Assembly (NCBI RefSeq): GCF_003600835.1 | Contig: NZ_NQYC01000001.1 | Location: forward strand, 682,001-746,000 | Source: Bacillus sp. PK3_68 | Lineage (GTDB): Bacteria; Bacillota; Bacilli; Bacillales; Domibacillaceae | Direction: 5' to 3' | Length of the DNA: 64,000 nt | In this document: piece after piece, positions 9,076-17,725 of the stretch | Layout: every line of letters starts with the position of its first letter | Position numbering within the stretch: the first letter of the stretch is position 1 | Translations under genes and position numbers: made by a program | Notes under the pieces: model-generated | Told to the model about the DNA's origin: nothing | Database searches by the model: none | Seen by the model: the letters and a program-made list of their open reading frames with translations, nothing else

Positions 9076-9225
9076 TTATCGATATCTCCTTTAAAAAGAA
9101 ACTTTCTATTACATTTTATTATGACATCAATCTTTTTATTGGACAAACACTCGTTTTATCTGTTAATTTACAAATGTAGTTTATCTTTATTATCTTGCCA
9201 TGATGTTTATAGGAGGAGTAAAAAC

Positions 9226-9960
9226 ATGACTCGCTTAGAAGGAAAAATTGCCATTATCACAGGTGCTGCTCAAGGTATGGGTGCCGCACATGCTCAAAGA
9301 TTCATTGAAGAAGGCGCAAAGGTTGTTTTAACAGACTTAAACGAAGAAAAAGGTAAAGCTTTTGCGGCAGAACTTGGCGAAAATGCTTTATTTGTAAAAC
9401 AGAACGTAACAAGTGCTGAAGATTGGGCAAATGTAGTGGCTGAAACAGAAAAAGCCTTTGGTTCAGTAAATGTTTTAGTCAACAACGCGGGTATCACAAT
9501 GGCAAAATCTATATTAGAAGTAACGGAAGAGGAATATCGTCGGATCGTAGACATCAACCAAGTTTCCGTCTTTTTAGGTATGAAAGCAGTTATCCCAGCC
9601 ATGCAAAAAGCAGGCGGCGGTTCCATCGTCAATATTTCATCAATGAATGGTATTGTTGCGGGAGCAATAGGTTATACAGATACAAAATTTGCTGTGCGTG
9701 GTATGACAAAAGCGGCTGCAATCGAGTGTGCTAATTACGGAATTCGTGTGAATTCGGTGCATCCGGGTGTCATCGCCACACCAATGGTTGTTCAAGAAGA
9801 TACCAAAGCAGCAGTGGAAGAGTTCTCTAAACATATTCCTATAAAGCGCGTGGCCCAACCGGAAGAAGTTTCAAGCTTAGTGGTTTACTTGGCCTCTGAG
9901 GAGTCCAGCTATTCAACAGGTTCTGAATTCATTGTTGATGGCGGCTTAACAGCTATGTAA
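9226..9960 (+). CDS. Short-chain dehydrogenase/reductase (SDR), NAD-type
   Basis: The 244-residue classical SDR has a TGAAQGMG nucleotide motif (residues 12-19), Asp37 at the end of strand 2 (favours NAD), NNAG at 86-89, and catalytic Ser139, Tyr150 and Lys154. The overall pattern is close to cyclopentanol or hydroxysteroid dehydrogenase-like SDRs; the exact alcohol or ketone substrate is unknown. The start is the ATG at 9226 behind a perfect AGGAGGAG; longer in-frame starts upstream run through the promoter region. It is probably controlled by the divergent TetR gene. A terminator follows at 9996. Confidence 0.88.
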   Translation: MTRLEGKIAIITGAAQGMGAAHAQRFIEEGAKVVLTDLNEEKGKAFAAELGENALFVKQNVTSAEDWANVVAETEKAFGSVNVLVNNAGITMAKSILEVTEEEYRRIVDINQVSVFLGMKAVIPAMQKAGGGSIVNISSMNGIVAGAIGYTDTKFAVRGMTKAAAIECANYGIRVNSVHPGVIATPMVVQEDTKAAVEEFSKHIPIKRVAQPEEVSSLVVYLASEESSYSTGSEFIVDGGLTAM

Positions 9961-9995
9961 TGCGAGCGTCATGACATTGGCAGCAATAAAAGGTA

Positions 9996-10031
9996 AAAGG
10001 TGATACAGAAACTTGTATCACCTTTATACAT
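9996..10031 (+). terminator. Intrinsic terminator after SDR gene
   Basis: AAAGGTGATACA and TGTATCACCTTT form a 12-bp stem with an 8-nt loop, followed by a short T/A-rich tail. It also serves the convergent side poorly. Confidence 0.75.
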
Positions 10032-10076
10032 AACCTCTTCAAAAGCTGCCACTATGGATGTATTACTTTTATGATT

Positions 10077-10580
10077 TTAGTTACATTTTTTGAAAGAAGA
10101 AAAGGTTTCTAAGGCATCTGAGAGTATTCCCTCCTGCCTCTCTATTTCATTTAATTTCTCTTTTACTTGTAGAATACACTTACATAAGATTTCATCTGGT
10201 ATTTTACCGTTAATTGCCTTTATTAATTGATGAGCTTGAGCTTGCACTTCAAAGTTTCCATTGATCAAATGATCAACTAATGTTTCTAAATGTGCTGAAC
10301 AATCAAAAGGTTCCAGTGCATATAACAGGGTCCCTCTATTTCCCAAAGTTTTTGGATCATTAATTACTTCTATTAGCGGTTGTACTGCCTCTTCATTTCC
10401 TATATCACTTAATGTCAAAGCAATGGAGTTTCTCAATAAGGCATTTCCTGTACTCTTTAAATATTCAATAAGCAAAGGGACAGCCTCTATATTTTTGCTT
10501 CTACCCATCTCCTTTAACATGATTTCAGCTTCATCAAACATATCATTTTCTAATACCAATCTTAATGAATGGATATCCAT
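10077..10580 (-). CDS. HEAT-repeat protein
   Basis: The 167-residue protein consists of helical repeats of the HEAT/PBS-lyase type, for example EAVPLLIEYLKST..LLRNSIALTLSDIG and EAVQPLIEVI. Such scaffolds mediate protein-protein contacts; no catalytic motif is visible. It is cytoplasmic with no signal or membrane segment. It stands alone between two terminators. Function is unknown. Confidence 0.75.
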   Translation of the reverse strand: MDIHSLRLVLENDMFDEAEIMLKEMGRSKNIEAVPLLIEYLKSTGNALLRNSIALTLSDIGNEEAVQPLIEVINDPKTLGNRGTLLYALEPFDCSAHLETLVDHLINGNFEVQAQAHQLIKAINGKIPDEILCKCILQVKEKLNEIERQEGILSDALETFSSFKKCN

Positions 10581-10758
10581 GTAATTTATCCAAACTCCTT
10601 ATCACTGACAGTAATTAACTTAATTATATCACGGTTTTTCTCTAATGATCTTGCCTCCATAGCCAATAGACGAAACTTTCAATCAATATTATTTATAATT
10701 TATCGATCTTTATTTTGAACAATCCAGCTGGTAAAATAACGATCATCATTTCGTGCAA

Positions 10759-10794
10759 TAAAAAAAGCCGACAATCTTAATTGACCATCAGCTT
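10759..10794 (-). terminator. Intrinsic terminator for the PadR/HAAS operon
   Basis: On the minus strand AAGCTGATGGTC pairs with GATTGTCGGCTT (12 positions including G-U pairs), followed by a run of T, about 34 nt after the stop at 10828. Confidence 0.7.
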
Positions 10795-10827
10795 GAACCC
10801 CCGTTATTTTTAATAAGCAAATAGAGA

Positions 10828-11826
10828 TTAATAAATTCTCGCCTTGCGGAAACCGTCAAACACACTGATAGCTGCCGATACAACGAAGAAGAAAATCCCT
10901 CCACCAACGATCCACATTGTAAATTCGTTAGCGGTAACAGTAAATAAATTTGTCATATATCTAACGAAATCTTTGCTGAGTATATCCGGATTACTCAATA
11001 TGACAATGAAGACGATGCTTGCGATTAGTTGGAGAATAGCGTTGCACATAGCTATTCTTTTTGTCCATTGTCCCTTTATTAACTTGTAAAGCGATAATGC
11101 TATTTCTAATCCGATCATAACCACAACGATCGGCCAATATCCTAACAAAACCTCTTGATTTAATGCTGGGGCCACGAATTCTAGTCTGCCCCCTTCTCCT
11201 TCGTACACACCCAAAAGATAATTTGCATAAAAGTAAAAGGTTGCCCAAATCGCCGTCCACATTAAGCTTCCAAATACTTCGATCTTTGAAATAGCTTTTT
11301 TCTTAGGGATGTATGAGATGTTTTTTAAATCATCAGGTGTCCATTTCTTAAGGCTCGCTGTTAATGGATGTTCATCTTTTCCTTTATCTGTTCTTTCTAA
11401 AACGGCAAACACAAGTGTTAGCCAAAAGAATACCTGGATTACCACTTCAATGATCCTCCATACGCCAAAACCCATAATATCTAAAACGACATTTGCTATT
11501 GCTTCTTCACCACGGTAACCTACAAAATATTCAGCAATCATCGAGATGAACGAAATGGCAACGGCAATTGGTAAAATCATTTTAAGCAACGTAACATATA
11601 CATCAAAATAGCGTGGACCAATTAAATGCATTGGCTGATCGCGATACCTACTAGCCAATACGACTGGACTCCCTAATTTTTCAAGAATCGTCTTTATCTC
11701 TTCTTCACTGGGATCATCAGGCAGCATATCCTCAATTGTAGATCGTAACTCAAGTGCAATATCCTCACGATTTTTTTCCGGAAGCCTTCGAGTAACTTCC
11801 CGAATGTAAATCTCAATCAGATTCAT
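10828..11826 (-). CDS. HAAS-domain / DUF1700-like membrane protein
   Basis: The 332-residue protein has an N-terminal helical HAAS-type region (about 1-75, IREVTRRLPEKNREDIALEL) and then about seven hydrophobic segments. This arrangement typically follows a PadR regulator gene and is thought to act as its membrane-bound partner in signalling. The ATG overlaps the upstream padR-like gene by 14 bp, so the two are translationally coupled. What it senses is unknown. Confidence 0.75.
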   Translation of the reverse strand: MNLIEIYIREVTRRLPEKNREDIALELRSTIEDMLPDDPSEEEIKTILEKLGSPVVLASRYRDQPMHLIGPRYFDVYVTLLKMILPIAVAISFISMIAEYFVGYRGEEAIANVVLDIMGFGVWRIIEVVIQVFFWLTLVFAVLERTDKGKDEHPLTASLKKWTPDDLKNISYIPKKKAISKIEVFGSLMWTAIWATFYFYANYLLGVYEGEGGRLEFVAPALNQEVLLGYWPIVVVMIGLEIALSLYKLIKGQWTKRIAMCNAILQLIASIVFIVILSNPDILSKDFVRYMTNLFTVTANEFTMWIVGGGIFFFVVSAAISVFDGFRKARIY

Positions 11827-12160
11827 TGTCTTCCTCCCCCTTTAATAAGCTGTAAAGCTCTTTTGAATTCTTCATCCATTCTCTTTTTAACTGCAAAAAT
11901 ATGTCTAGCCCGTATTCGCTTAAAACGTAATATTTACGGGGTCTACTTTCAGAGGTATCCCAACTACTCGATACTAACTCCTGTTTCTCTAATCTACGAA
12001 GCAATGGATACAAGGTACTTTGATCAATGGTTACACCTGACTGTTCCAGTAATTGGACGAGTGAATATCCATATTGGGGGGTTCGCAACTGACTCAAAAC
12101 CGCTAAAGTCAAAGTCCCTCTTCTAAGCTCTGTTGTTAATGAATTTAATAAATTACTCAT
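11813..12160 (-). CDS. PadR family transcriptional regulator
   Basis: The 115-residue winged-helix protein has the PadR signature (LTLAVLSQL...YGYSLVQLLEQSG...STLYPLLRRLEKQELV). It should repress its own operon, which includes the overlapping HAAS protein gene. The dyad ACTATATG-T-CATACAGT at 12178-12194, just upstream of the start, is a plausible operator. A ribosome site (GGTGGG) precedes the ATG. Confidence 0.88.
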   Translation of the reverse strand: MSNLLNSLTTELRRGTLTLAVLSQLRTPQYGYSLVQLLEQSGVTIDQSTLYPLLRRLEKQELVSSSWDTSESRPRKYYVLSEYGLDIFLQLKREWMKNSKELYSLLKGEEDNESD

Positions 12161-12177
12161 CCACCCACCTCATTTTT

Positions 12178-12194
12178 ACTATATGTCATACAGT
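12178..12194. promoter_or_regulatory. Dyad upstream of padR-like gene, candidate operator
   Basis: ACTATATG and CATACAGT are inverted copies with one mismatch around a central T. The position 18 bp upstream of the PadR start codon suits autorepression. The assignment is inferred. Confidence 0.4.
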
Positions 12195-12264
12195 ATCTAA
12201 CTTATACTATGCATCATACACTATTATTGTTCCGCAATCAATTAAAATTATCATATTTTAAATA

Positions 12265-12600
12265 GTAATCAAAAAATTCACTCAAGACAGATCGGTTGAA
12301 GCGTGTGCAGTCCACAGATCTTTCACTAAAGGCGAAGGCGATCTGTATTCTGATATTAACTTTTATATATTTACCGACAAAGATAAAGCAGAGAATATCA
12401 GCTCAAGCCATTGGATTTCTGAAATATATCTCGTTCACTTGATCATTTACAACGATCGTAGAACAGAAACTAACTATCTTTATAGGAACATTGATAATGT
12501 GAATAGCCAGGAGGTTAAAACCAATGAGGAACAAATGGATAAGTCTTGGACCAAGCCGTATGGGATGAGTTGTTCTTTATTTTTTTTTGTCTATAAATGA
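12265..12600 (+). pseudogene. Remnant of a lincosamide (Lnu-type) nucleotidyltransferase gene
   Basis: An open frame without a start codon reads RSFTKGEGDLYSDINFYIF, then SSHWISEIY and HLIIYND. This resembles the N-terminal active-site region of Lnu(B/F/G)-type lincosamide nucleotidyltransferases, where GSFTKGEGD.YSDI carries the metal-binding aspartates. The match fades after about residue 70, the first Gly of the motif is Arg, and the frame ends at 12598. The rest of the roughly 270-residue protein is missing. It should be inactive. A strong bidirectional terminator follows at 12606. Confidence 0.6.
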
Positions 12601-12605
12601 CCAAT

Positions 12606-12645
12606 AAAAAAGCATGTTTTAATGATTTTTTAAAACATGCTTTTT
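12606..12645. terminator. Bidirectional terminator
   Basis: AAAAAGCATGTTTTA and TAAAACATGCTTTTT form a 15-bp stem, with A- and T-runs flanking both sides. It separates the nucleotidyltransferase remnant from the convergent flavoprotein operon. Confidence 0.85.
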
Positions 12646-12685
12646 CCGTTAAATTGAATGATTGTTTTATAACAGTTATAGGCCT

Positions 12686-12883
12686 CTATACTCTTAAATC
12701 TTCAATGGCTTCTAAAAATTTGGTATAACTTTCTTTCCCAAAAGTATCTTTCTTTCCACTAAAAAATTGCTTAAACATAAACCATTCGGCTTCTTCTAAT
12801 GTAAAAGAACGAGCATTCATTATGAGCTTTAAATATGAGATAAAATATTCTTTTGATAAAGCTCCTCCATGGTTTACTACCAT
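12686..12883 (-). CDS. Hypothetical small protein (65 aa) downstream of flavoprotein gene
   Basis: The frame MVVNHGGALSKEYFISYLKLIMNARSFTLEEA... has a good GAGGTGAG site and begins 15 nt after the flavoprotein stop, so it is the last gene of that transcript. It is soluble and helical, with no recognised motif or cysteine pair. Its role with the flavoprotein is unknown. Confidence 0.6.
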   Translation of the reverse strand: MVVNHGGALSKEYFISYLKLIMNARSFTLEEAEWFMFKQFFSGKKDTFGKESYTKFLEAIEDLRV

Positions 12884-12898
12884 TCCTGACTCACCTCT

Positions 12899-14284
12899 TC
12901 AGCAATTAGATGTTAGATTACAACATAAATCTTCTGCTTCTCTTGTTGAGATTATAGATAGGCTACATACACCTGTTTCAGGTAAATCAAGCTCTACCTT
13001 TTTTGCCCCTTCAAAATCTCCCGTAAGGTAAGCAGCAATAGATCGTACCTGCTCATAGCCAGTAGCCATAAGAAATGTTGGTGCCCGACCATAGCTTTTC
13101 GATCCTACAACGTAAAAGTCCTTTTCCAGTTGGCGCAGTTCCTGTTCACCATGTGGGCGAACCGTGCCGCAGCTGTGAATATTCGGATCAATTAGTGACG
13201 CAAGAGCTGCCACACTTTCCGTTGTTGAATCCATACGAAGCCTTATTTCCCGCAAGAACGAAAAATCCGGACGGCTTCCAGTGTTGACAATAATATTATC
13301 TATCTTTTCGATCTCTACAACGTCATCATTTAAATAGCCAATAATATTTATACGATTATCTTTGTGAACAAGCTGTTGTATTCTGTATGAATTTATCACC
13401 TGTATTTGACCTGAATCAACTAATTGATGAATCCGAACACCAAGCTCTCCTCTAGCTTGAAGAGCATCTTTTTCCTCTCCCCCATATGCCTCCTCGACGT
13501 TTTTCTTTCTCATGATCCAAATGATTTCCGTGTTAGAATCCACCTCTTTTAATTGAACCAACTCTACTATAGTATTTAAAGCTGAGTGTCCCCCGCCGAC
13601 TACTGAAACTCGTTTCCCTGCATATTTTACACGGTCCTTTCCCTTTACATCTGGGATGCCGTAGAAAATCTTTTCACTTAATTCCTGTTCTTCCTTTTTC
13701 CACACTCCATTAGCATACACGGGATTAGGGTGCCCCCAAGTACCAGATGCATCAACGACAGCTCGCGCTTCATACCGCTCAACCACTCCGCTTTTTTCAA
13801 CACATATCTCAAATGGGACATTTTCTCTGTTGAACGTCTTCATTTTATCCATCCCTTTTCGACTGACAGACGATACCTTTGTCTCTAAAAGAATGAAAGG
13901 TTTAATTTCAGGTAGATTGGCCACTGGCTCTAAGTATTGCTCTACTAGTTCTTTTCCTAAAGGCAAGTCTTCTAAGGAAGGAGCCTTCCAGCCATGCTTT
14001 TCCAGTAAGTTTTTAGCCGCTCCATCAATGTTATATTGCCATGGCGAAAATAGTCGCACATGGCCCCATTCAAGAATATTACTGCCCACTTGACTACCAG
14101 ATTCGAAAAGAATAAACCTTTCTCCCCGCTCAGTTAAGTGAGCTGCTGCTGCTAATCCAATAGGACCGGCACCAATGATAGCTATCGGTAATTTATCTTT
14201 TGTATCCTTCCTCTCGTTTTGTGAGCTAGGGGCTGTTTGGCTGCAACAGCCTCTAATATTTTGTTTAACTTCTATTTCTTTCAT
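12899..14284 (-). CDS. FAD/NAD(P)-binding flavoprotein monooxygenase-like, Cys-rich ends, ars-linked
   Basis: The 461-residue protein has an N-terminal FAD Rossmann motif (IIGAGPIGLAAAAHL, about residues 36-50, acidic residue Glu61) and a second nucleotide-binding motif (VSVVGGGHSALNTI) in the middle. This is the layout of flavin monooxygenases and thioredoxin-reductase-like enzymes. It lacks a CxxC redox centre in the usual place. Instead it has Cys13-Cys14 near the N-terminus and a CC...C cluster in the last eight residues. Start: ATG 14284, nine nt after AGGGAGG; ATG 14293 would overlap the site. It follows a Cys-paired MarR gene with which it shares an operator sequence, and lies near arsRBC. 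A metalloid-related oxidation or resistance role is inferred. Confidence 0.75.
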   Translation of the reverse strand: MKEIEVKQNIRGCCSQTAPSSQNERKDTKDKLPIAIIGAGPIGLAAAAHLTERGERFILFESGSQVGSNILEWGHVRLFSPWQYNIDGAAKNLLEKHGWKAPSLEDLPLGKELVEQYLEPVANLPEIKPFILLETKVSSVSRKGMDKMKTFNRENVPFEICVEKSGVVERYEARAVVDASGTWGHPNPVYANGVWKKEEQELSEKIFYGIPDVKGKDRVKYAGKRVSVVGGGHSALNTIVELVQLKEVDSNTEIIWIMRKKNVEEAYGGEEKDALQARGELGVRIHQLVDSGQIQVINSYRIQQLVHKDNRINIIGYLNDDVVEIEKIDNIIVNTGSRPDFSFLREIRLRMDSTTESVAALASLIDPNIHSCGTVRPHGEQELRQLEKDFYVVGSKSYGRAPTFLMATGYEQVRSIAAYLTGDFEGAKKVELDLPETGVCSLSIISTREAEDLCCNLTSNC

Positions 14285-14331
14285 CAAAACCATCCTCCCT
14301 CAACGATTGAATATATAAGCAGCGTGCATTA

Positions 14332-14348
14332 ACTTGCAATTTGCAAGT
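14332..14348. promoter_or_regulatory. Perfect palindromic operator upstream of flavoprotein gene
   Basis: ACTTGCAA-T-TTGCAAGT is a perfect dyad about 48 bp upstream of the flavoprotein start, overlapping a likely -35 region. The same 17-mer with one change recurs at 14863-14879 before the marR-like gene. Confidence 0.7.
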
Positions 14349-14360
14349 ATTTTTTATTTT

Positions 14361-14387
14361 TTTGAGCAGGACATCATCCTGCTCAAA
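14361..14387. other. Hairpin overlapping the marR stop codon
   Basis: TTTGAGCAGGA and TCCTGCTCAAA form a perfect 11-bp stem with a 5-nt loop. On the minus strand it is followed by A rather than T residues, so it is not a classical terminator for marR; it may stabilise the mRNA end. Confidence 0.45.
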
Positions 14388-14829
14388 GGAGAGGTTTACA
14401 GCATACGCTAGTTTTTGCCATACTCTCATTAAGTAATTTAATTGAACGGATTACACTTTCTTTCTCAAGTTCATTCATGTGAGAAAAAACTTCATCCAAA
14501 TACTCATTCATCGCATGGTCAATTGTTGATGCAATAAATTTCCCTTCTGTTGTGAGGCTAAGAATAGACACTCTACGATCTTTAGTTGCTGGCATTTTTT
14601 TTATCAAGCCCAACCTCACTAATGTTTGAATCTGCCTGCTAAAAGTTGTAATGTCCATAGCTAACGTTTCTGCAACTTCTTGCATGGATGGAGCCTTCTG
14701 CTTGTCAATTTCATATAAAATATGACTTTGCACAAGGGAAATGTTAGTTTTGCCAACAGAACAGCAGTTTTTATTGAGAAGTCCAAATCTGCGAGTCATT
14801 ATTTGAAATAGTTCTCTTTTATTTTCCAT
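14383..14829 (-). CDS. MarR-family regulator with two Cys-Cys pairs
   Basis: The 148-residue winged-helix protein has the MarR fold (SMQEVAETLAMDITTFSRQIQTLVRLGLIKK... then the RRVSILSLT wing). Cys22-Cys23 and Cys143-Cys144, at the two ends that form the MarR dimer interface, could bind a thiol-reactive ligand such as As(III) or another soft metal. Start: ATG 14829 with AAGAGGTGG; the frame extends upstream without a site. The palindrome ACTTGCATTTTGCAAGT lies 34 bp upstream. Autoregulation and control of the following flavoprotein gene are inferred from the duplicated operator. Confidence 0.8.
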   Translation of the reverse strand: MENKRELFQIMTRRFGLLNKNCCSVGKTNISLVQSHILYEIDKQKAPSMQEVAETLAMDITTFSRQIQTLVRLGLIKKMPATKDRRVSILSLTTEGKFIASTIDHAMNEYLDEVFSHMNELEKESVIRSIKLLNESMAKTSVCCKPLL

Positions 14830-14862
14830 GTTCCACCTCTTAACGTTATTTATACAACAGTT

Positions 14863-14879
14863 ACTTGCATTTTGCAAGT
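14863..14879. promoter_or_regulatory. Palindromic operator upstream of marR-like gene
   Basis: ACTTGCA-TTT-TGCAAGT matches the 14332-14348 site in 16 of 17 positions. It sits in the marR promoter region. Confidence 0.7.
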
Positions 14880-15301
14880 AACATCCTTTAAAATAAAATG
14901 TCATCTGATAAATCAGCGAAAATCTAAATAAGCTTAGAGAGAAAACTAATACGACATCAGATGACCGGAAACAAGTCAAATGCATTTACAAAGCTGGCAG
15001 GGTTATAGGAAATGCAACATTTGAAACACAAACACTCACTTATGAAAAGTGGGCAATGGTGCTCATCCAGCTTGTTGTTTTGTCGTTGAAGAAGAAAGTG
15101 AAACCCTGGGATGGTGCAAATTAGGTTCTCATTCATCCCTAGGCCAAAAGAGATGGTGTGTGGCGCATACACTATCATTCTAGAGAGAAAAATTACAGTA
15201 GTTAGTGCGAATTAAAAAAGGCAGCTTGTAACATGCAGCTGCCTTTTTTAATCACCATATATCAATTTATTCTCTTAATCTATTTCTTTGCCTTTCATGG
15301 G
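14880..15301. other. Intergenic stretch with an inverted repeat and an orphan open frame
   Basis: GTCATCTGAT (14900-14909) and ATCAGATGAC (14956-14965) are perfect 10-bp inverted copies. On the plus strand a start-less open frame runs from about 14912 to the TAG at 15122 (70 codons, including VKCIYKAGRVIGNATFETQ and YEKWAMVLIQLVV). It looks protein-like but is unrecognised. A hairpin GCAGCTTGTAACATGCAGCTGC with a T-run near 15220-15252 is a probable terminator. Confidence 0.4.
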
Positions 15302-15720
15302 CTACTTCCCTGTTTTTGAAAAGTATTCTATTCTTTCGCCAATTTCATCACGTACCCGTTGGAAAAAAGCCCATTTCTCTTCTGTTGTTCCTTCTGTCTT
15401 TGCTGGATCATCAAATCCCCAGTGTTCGCGTTGGACTTGCGGCGGCGTAACCGGACATTTATCTGCTGCATCCCCACATAACGTTACGACTAAATCAGCG
15501 TTGTTTAATATTTCCTCTTCAATAATATCTGACGTTTGGTTAGAAATATCAATTCCGGCTTCTTTCATTGCTTTAACCGCATTGGGGTTTAATCCATGAG
15601 CTTCAATCCCTGCACTATAGACATTCCACTCCTTACCTAAGTATTTTTTGCCCAACCTTCTGCCATTTGACTGCGACAAGAATTACCTGTACATAAGAAA
15701 TAAATGATTTTTTTGTTCAT
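15302..15720 (-). pseudogene. arsC: Arsenate reductase ArsC (thioredoxin-coupled type), frameshifted
   Basis: From ATG 15720 (behind AGGAGATGAATAAC) the frame reads [19 protein letters not shown]...EGWAKN and then stops. The rest ([19 protein letters not shown]..., [14 protein letters not shown]) continues in the adjacent frame to 15302. One more A in the A6 run (T6 at 15644-15649) gives exactly 139 codons, the usual length of Gram-positive ArsC, with catalytic Cys10 and the redox pair Cys82/Cys89 in place. The enzyme reduces arsenate to arsenite for export by ArsB. It is the last gene of arsR-arsB-arsC. Whether the lesion is real or a homopolymer error is open. Confidence 0.9.
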
Positions 15721-15756
15721 GTTATTCATCTCCTTTTATGAGCAGACTCATTGCTA

Positions 15757-17055
15757 TTAGTGAATAATCAGCAGCCAGATATATAGCCCTGCCAATGTAA
15801 AGAACAGTGTTGGAATGGTCAAAATGATTCCAGTTTTAAAGTACGTTCCCCATGAAATCTTAACCCCTTTTAAAGATAAAACATGCAGCCATAATAGAGT
15901 AGCCAAAGAACCAATAGGTGTAATTTTTGGTCCTAAATCCGAACCGATAACATTGGCATAAATAAGAGCTTCTCTAATCACGCTGTTTGTATTGGTATCT
16001 GCAATGGCCAGTGCGTCAATCATGACAGTCGGCATGTTATTCATTATTGATGAAAGAACGGCAGCAATGAATCCCATTCCCATGGTAGCTGCAAATAGCC
16101 CCTGATCTGCCGCCACCTGAATAACATCTGCTAACACATTTGTCAGCCCTACATTTCTTAAACTGTACACTACCACATACATTCCGATAGAGAAAAAGAC
16201 AATTGCCCATGGCGCTCCTTTGATTACCGTTGAAGTATTCACAGTTGGACTTCTTCTTGCCATAAATAAAAAGAAAATTGCTACTGCACCCGCAATCATC
16301 GAGACGGGAATGTTAAAAAATTCACTGGCAAAGTATCCAACAAGAAGTATCCCTAATACGACCCATGATAAGCGAAACATCTTAGCATCCCGAATGGCTT
16401 CTACTGGCTTCTTTAATTGATCTATATCGTAATGCCTTGGAATACTTTTACGGAAAAAGAGATACAAAACCAAAAGGCTGGCTGCCAGAGAAAAGAAATT
16501 CGGCACAATCATGCGGGTAGCAAACTCAATAAAGCTAATATTGAAAAAATCGGCTGAAACAATATTAACTAAGTTACTAACCACTAACGGCAAAGAAGTT
16601 GTATCTGCAATAAAACCACTAGCTAATATAAATGGAAAGACCATGGCCTCATTAAACTTTAATGCACGAACCATAGCTAGGACAATGGGTGTTAAAATGA
16701 GAGCCGCCCCGTCATTAGCAAAAAAGGCGGCTACAAGCGCTCCTAAAAACGCTACATAAACAAACATAAGAGTGCCGTTTCCCTTTGCTGCCCGTGCCAT
16801 ATGTAAAGCTGCCCACTCAAAAAAACCAATCTCATCAAGTATTAAGGAAATAATAATAATAGCAATAAAAGCTAAAGTAGCATTCCAAACAATCTGAGTA
16901 ACATCTACTACATCCTGAAAGTCAACGACACCGACTAACAAGGCAAGCAATGCTCCTCCACAGGCAGACCAACCAATCGATAAATTTTTTGGTTGCCAAA
17001 TAACCATCACAAGCGTTACTAAAAAGATTAATGATGCTAATATTGTTGATGTCAC
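15757..17055 (-). CDS. arsB: Arsenite efflux permease ArsB
   Basis: The 432-residue integral membrane protein has about eleven hydrophobic segments and fits the ArsB/NhaD (ion transporter superfamily) pattern, including [22 protein letters not shown] and [14 protein letters not shown]. It exports arsenite or antimonite across the plasma membrane. It sits between arsR (19 bp upstream) and arsC (36 bp downstream) on the same strand. Its length is normal. Confidence 0.92.
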   Translation of the reverse strand: MTSTILASLIFLVTLVMVIWQPKNLSIGWSACGGALLALLVGVVDFQDVVDVTQIVWNATLAFIAIIIISLILDEIGFFEWAALHMARAAKGNGTLMFVYVAFLGALVAAFFANDGAALILTPIVLAMVRALKFNEAMVFPFILASGFIADTTSLPLVVSNLVNIVSADFFNISFIEFATRMIVPNFFSLAASLLVLYLFFRKSIPRHYDIDQLKKPVEAIRDAKMFRLSWVVLGILLVGYFASEFFNIPVSMIAGAVAIFFLFMARRSPTVNTSTVIKGAPWAIVFFSIGMYVVVYSLRNVGLTNVLADVIQVAADQGLFAATMGMGFIAAVLSSIMNNMPTVMIDALAIADTNTNSVIREALIYANVIGSDLGPKITPIGSLATLLWLHVLSLKGVKISWGTYFKTGIILTIPTLFFTLAGLYIWLLIIH

Positions 17056-17074
17056 AATCTAAACCTCCGATGAT

Positions 17075-17422
17075 TTAATCACAAGAAATACGCAAACCCT
17101 TTTCCTTGAGTTCTTCTAAATTCTTTTCTTGACTCGGAAGGTAATCCAAAAGGCTTTGCACAAGTTGATAATGTTCACTTTCTTTATTCATTGAGTAATG
17201 AATCCACTGTCCTCGTCGAGTTTCTTTTACTAGTCCTCCATCTCGTAGTTTACGCAAATGCTGACTAATAGCAGGCTGACTGATCTCAAACATTGCTACA
17301 AATTCACATACACAACATTCATTCAACTGCAGCAATTTCATCATTGTCAATCGGGTTTTATCTCCAAGTAATTTTAGAACACTTGCCGTGCCTTCAATTT
17401 CTACCATTGATTTTATGCTCAT
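17075..17422 (-). CDS. arsR: ArsR-type metalloregulatory repressor
   Basis: The 115-residue winged-helix protein carries the metal-sensing ECCVCEF motif in the helix before the recognition helix (ISQPAISQHLRKLRDGGLV). As(III) binding to these cysteines releases DNA. It is the first gene of arsRBC. Start: ATG 17422 (MSIKSMVEIEG) with AGGAGG/GGAGG upstream; a frame start at 17443 is less likely. The AT-rich dyad ATAT-AAGC-ATAT around 17465-17477 could be its operator. Confidence 0.92.
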   Translation of the reverse strand: MSIKSMVEIEGTASVLKLLGDKTRLTMMKLLQLNECCVCEFVAMFEISQPAISQHLRKLRDGGLVKETRRGQWIHYSMNKESEHYQLVQSLLDYLPSQEKNLEELKEKGLRISCD

Positions 17423-17690
17423 TTTCCTCCATACCTCCTGCATCGCTAATCATCATATAATAATATGCTTATATACGCAATTAATTATTAAGTGGATCGC
17501 CTATCAAGGAAACTGTAGCCTCCTTCTCAGTGTTACATTCCCTATATGCTACAGCCCCTTGAAAAGAAGCCTTCAAAATTATACCGATCTCAAAAAAACA
17601 TATCTGAAAAGCGTTGGCAAAGGACCTCTGACTTATCATTTAAAGCATGATTGTGATAAAGACGATGAGTAAGAACTGAATTATAATCAA

Positions 17691-17722
17691 ACTGGACTTC
17701 AAAATTGAAGTCCAGTTTTTTA
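17691..17722. terminator. Terminator, member of a repeated hairpin type
   Basis: AACTGGACTTC and GAAGTCCAGTT pair around AAAATT and are followed by a T-run. The same stem (CTGGACTTCAAAATTGAAGT) recurs at 31661 and, with changes, at 18805. Confidence 0.85.
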
Positions 17723-17725
17723 ATG

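Noticed and set aside
9121-9225. Upstream extension of the SDR reading frame
   Set aside because: The extra 35 codons cross the TetR/SDR control region, and the perfect AGGAGGAG lies just before ATG 9226.
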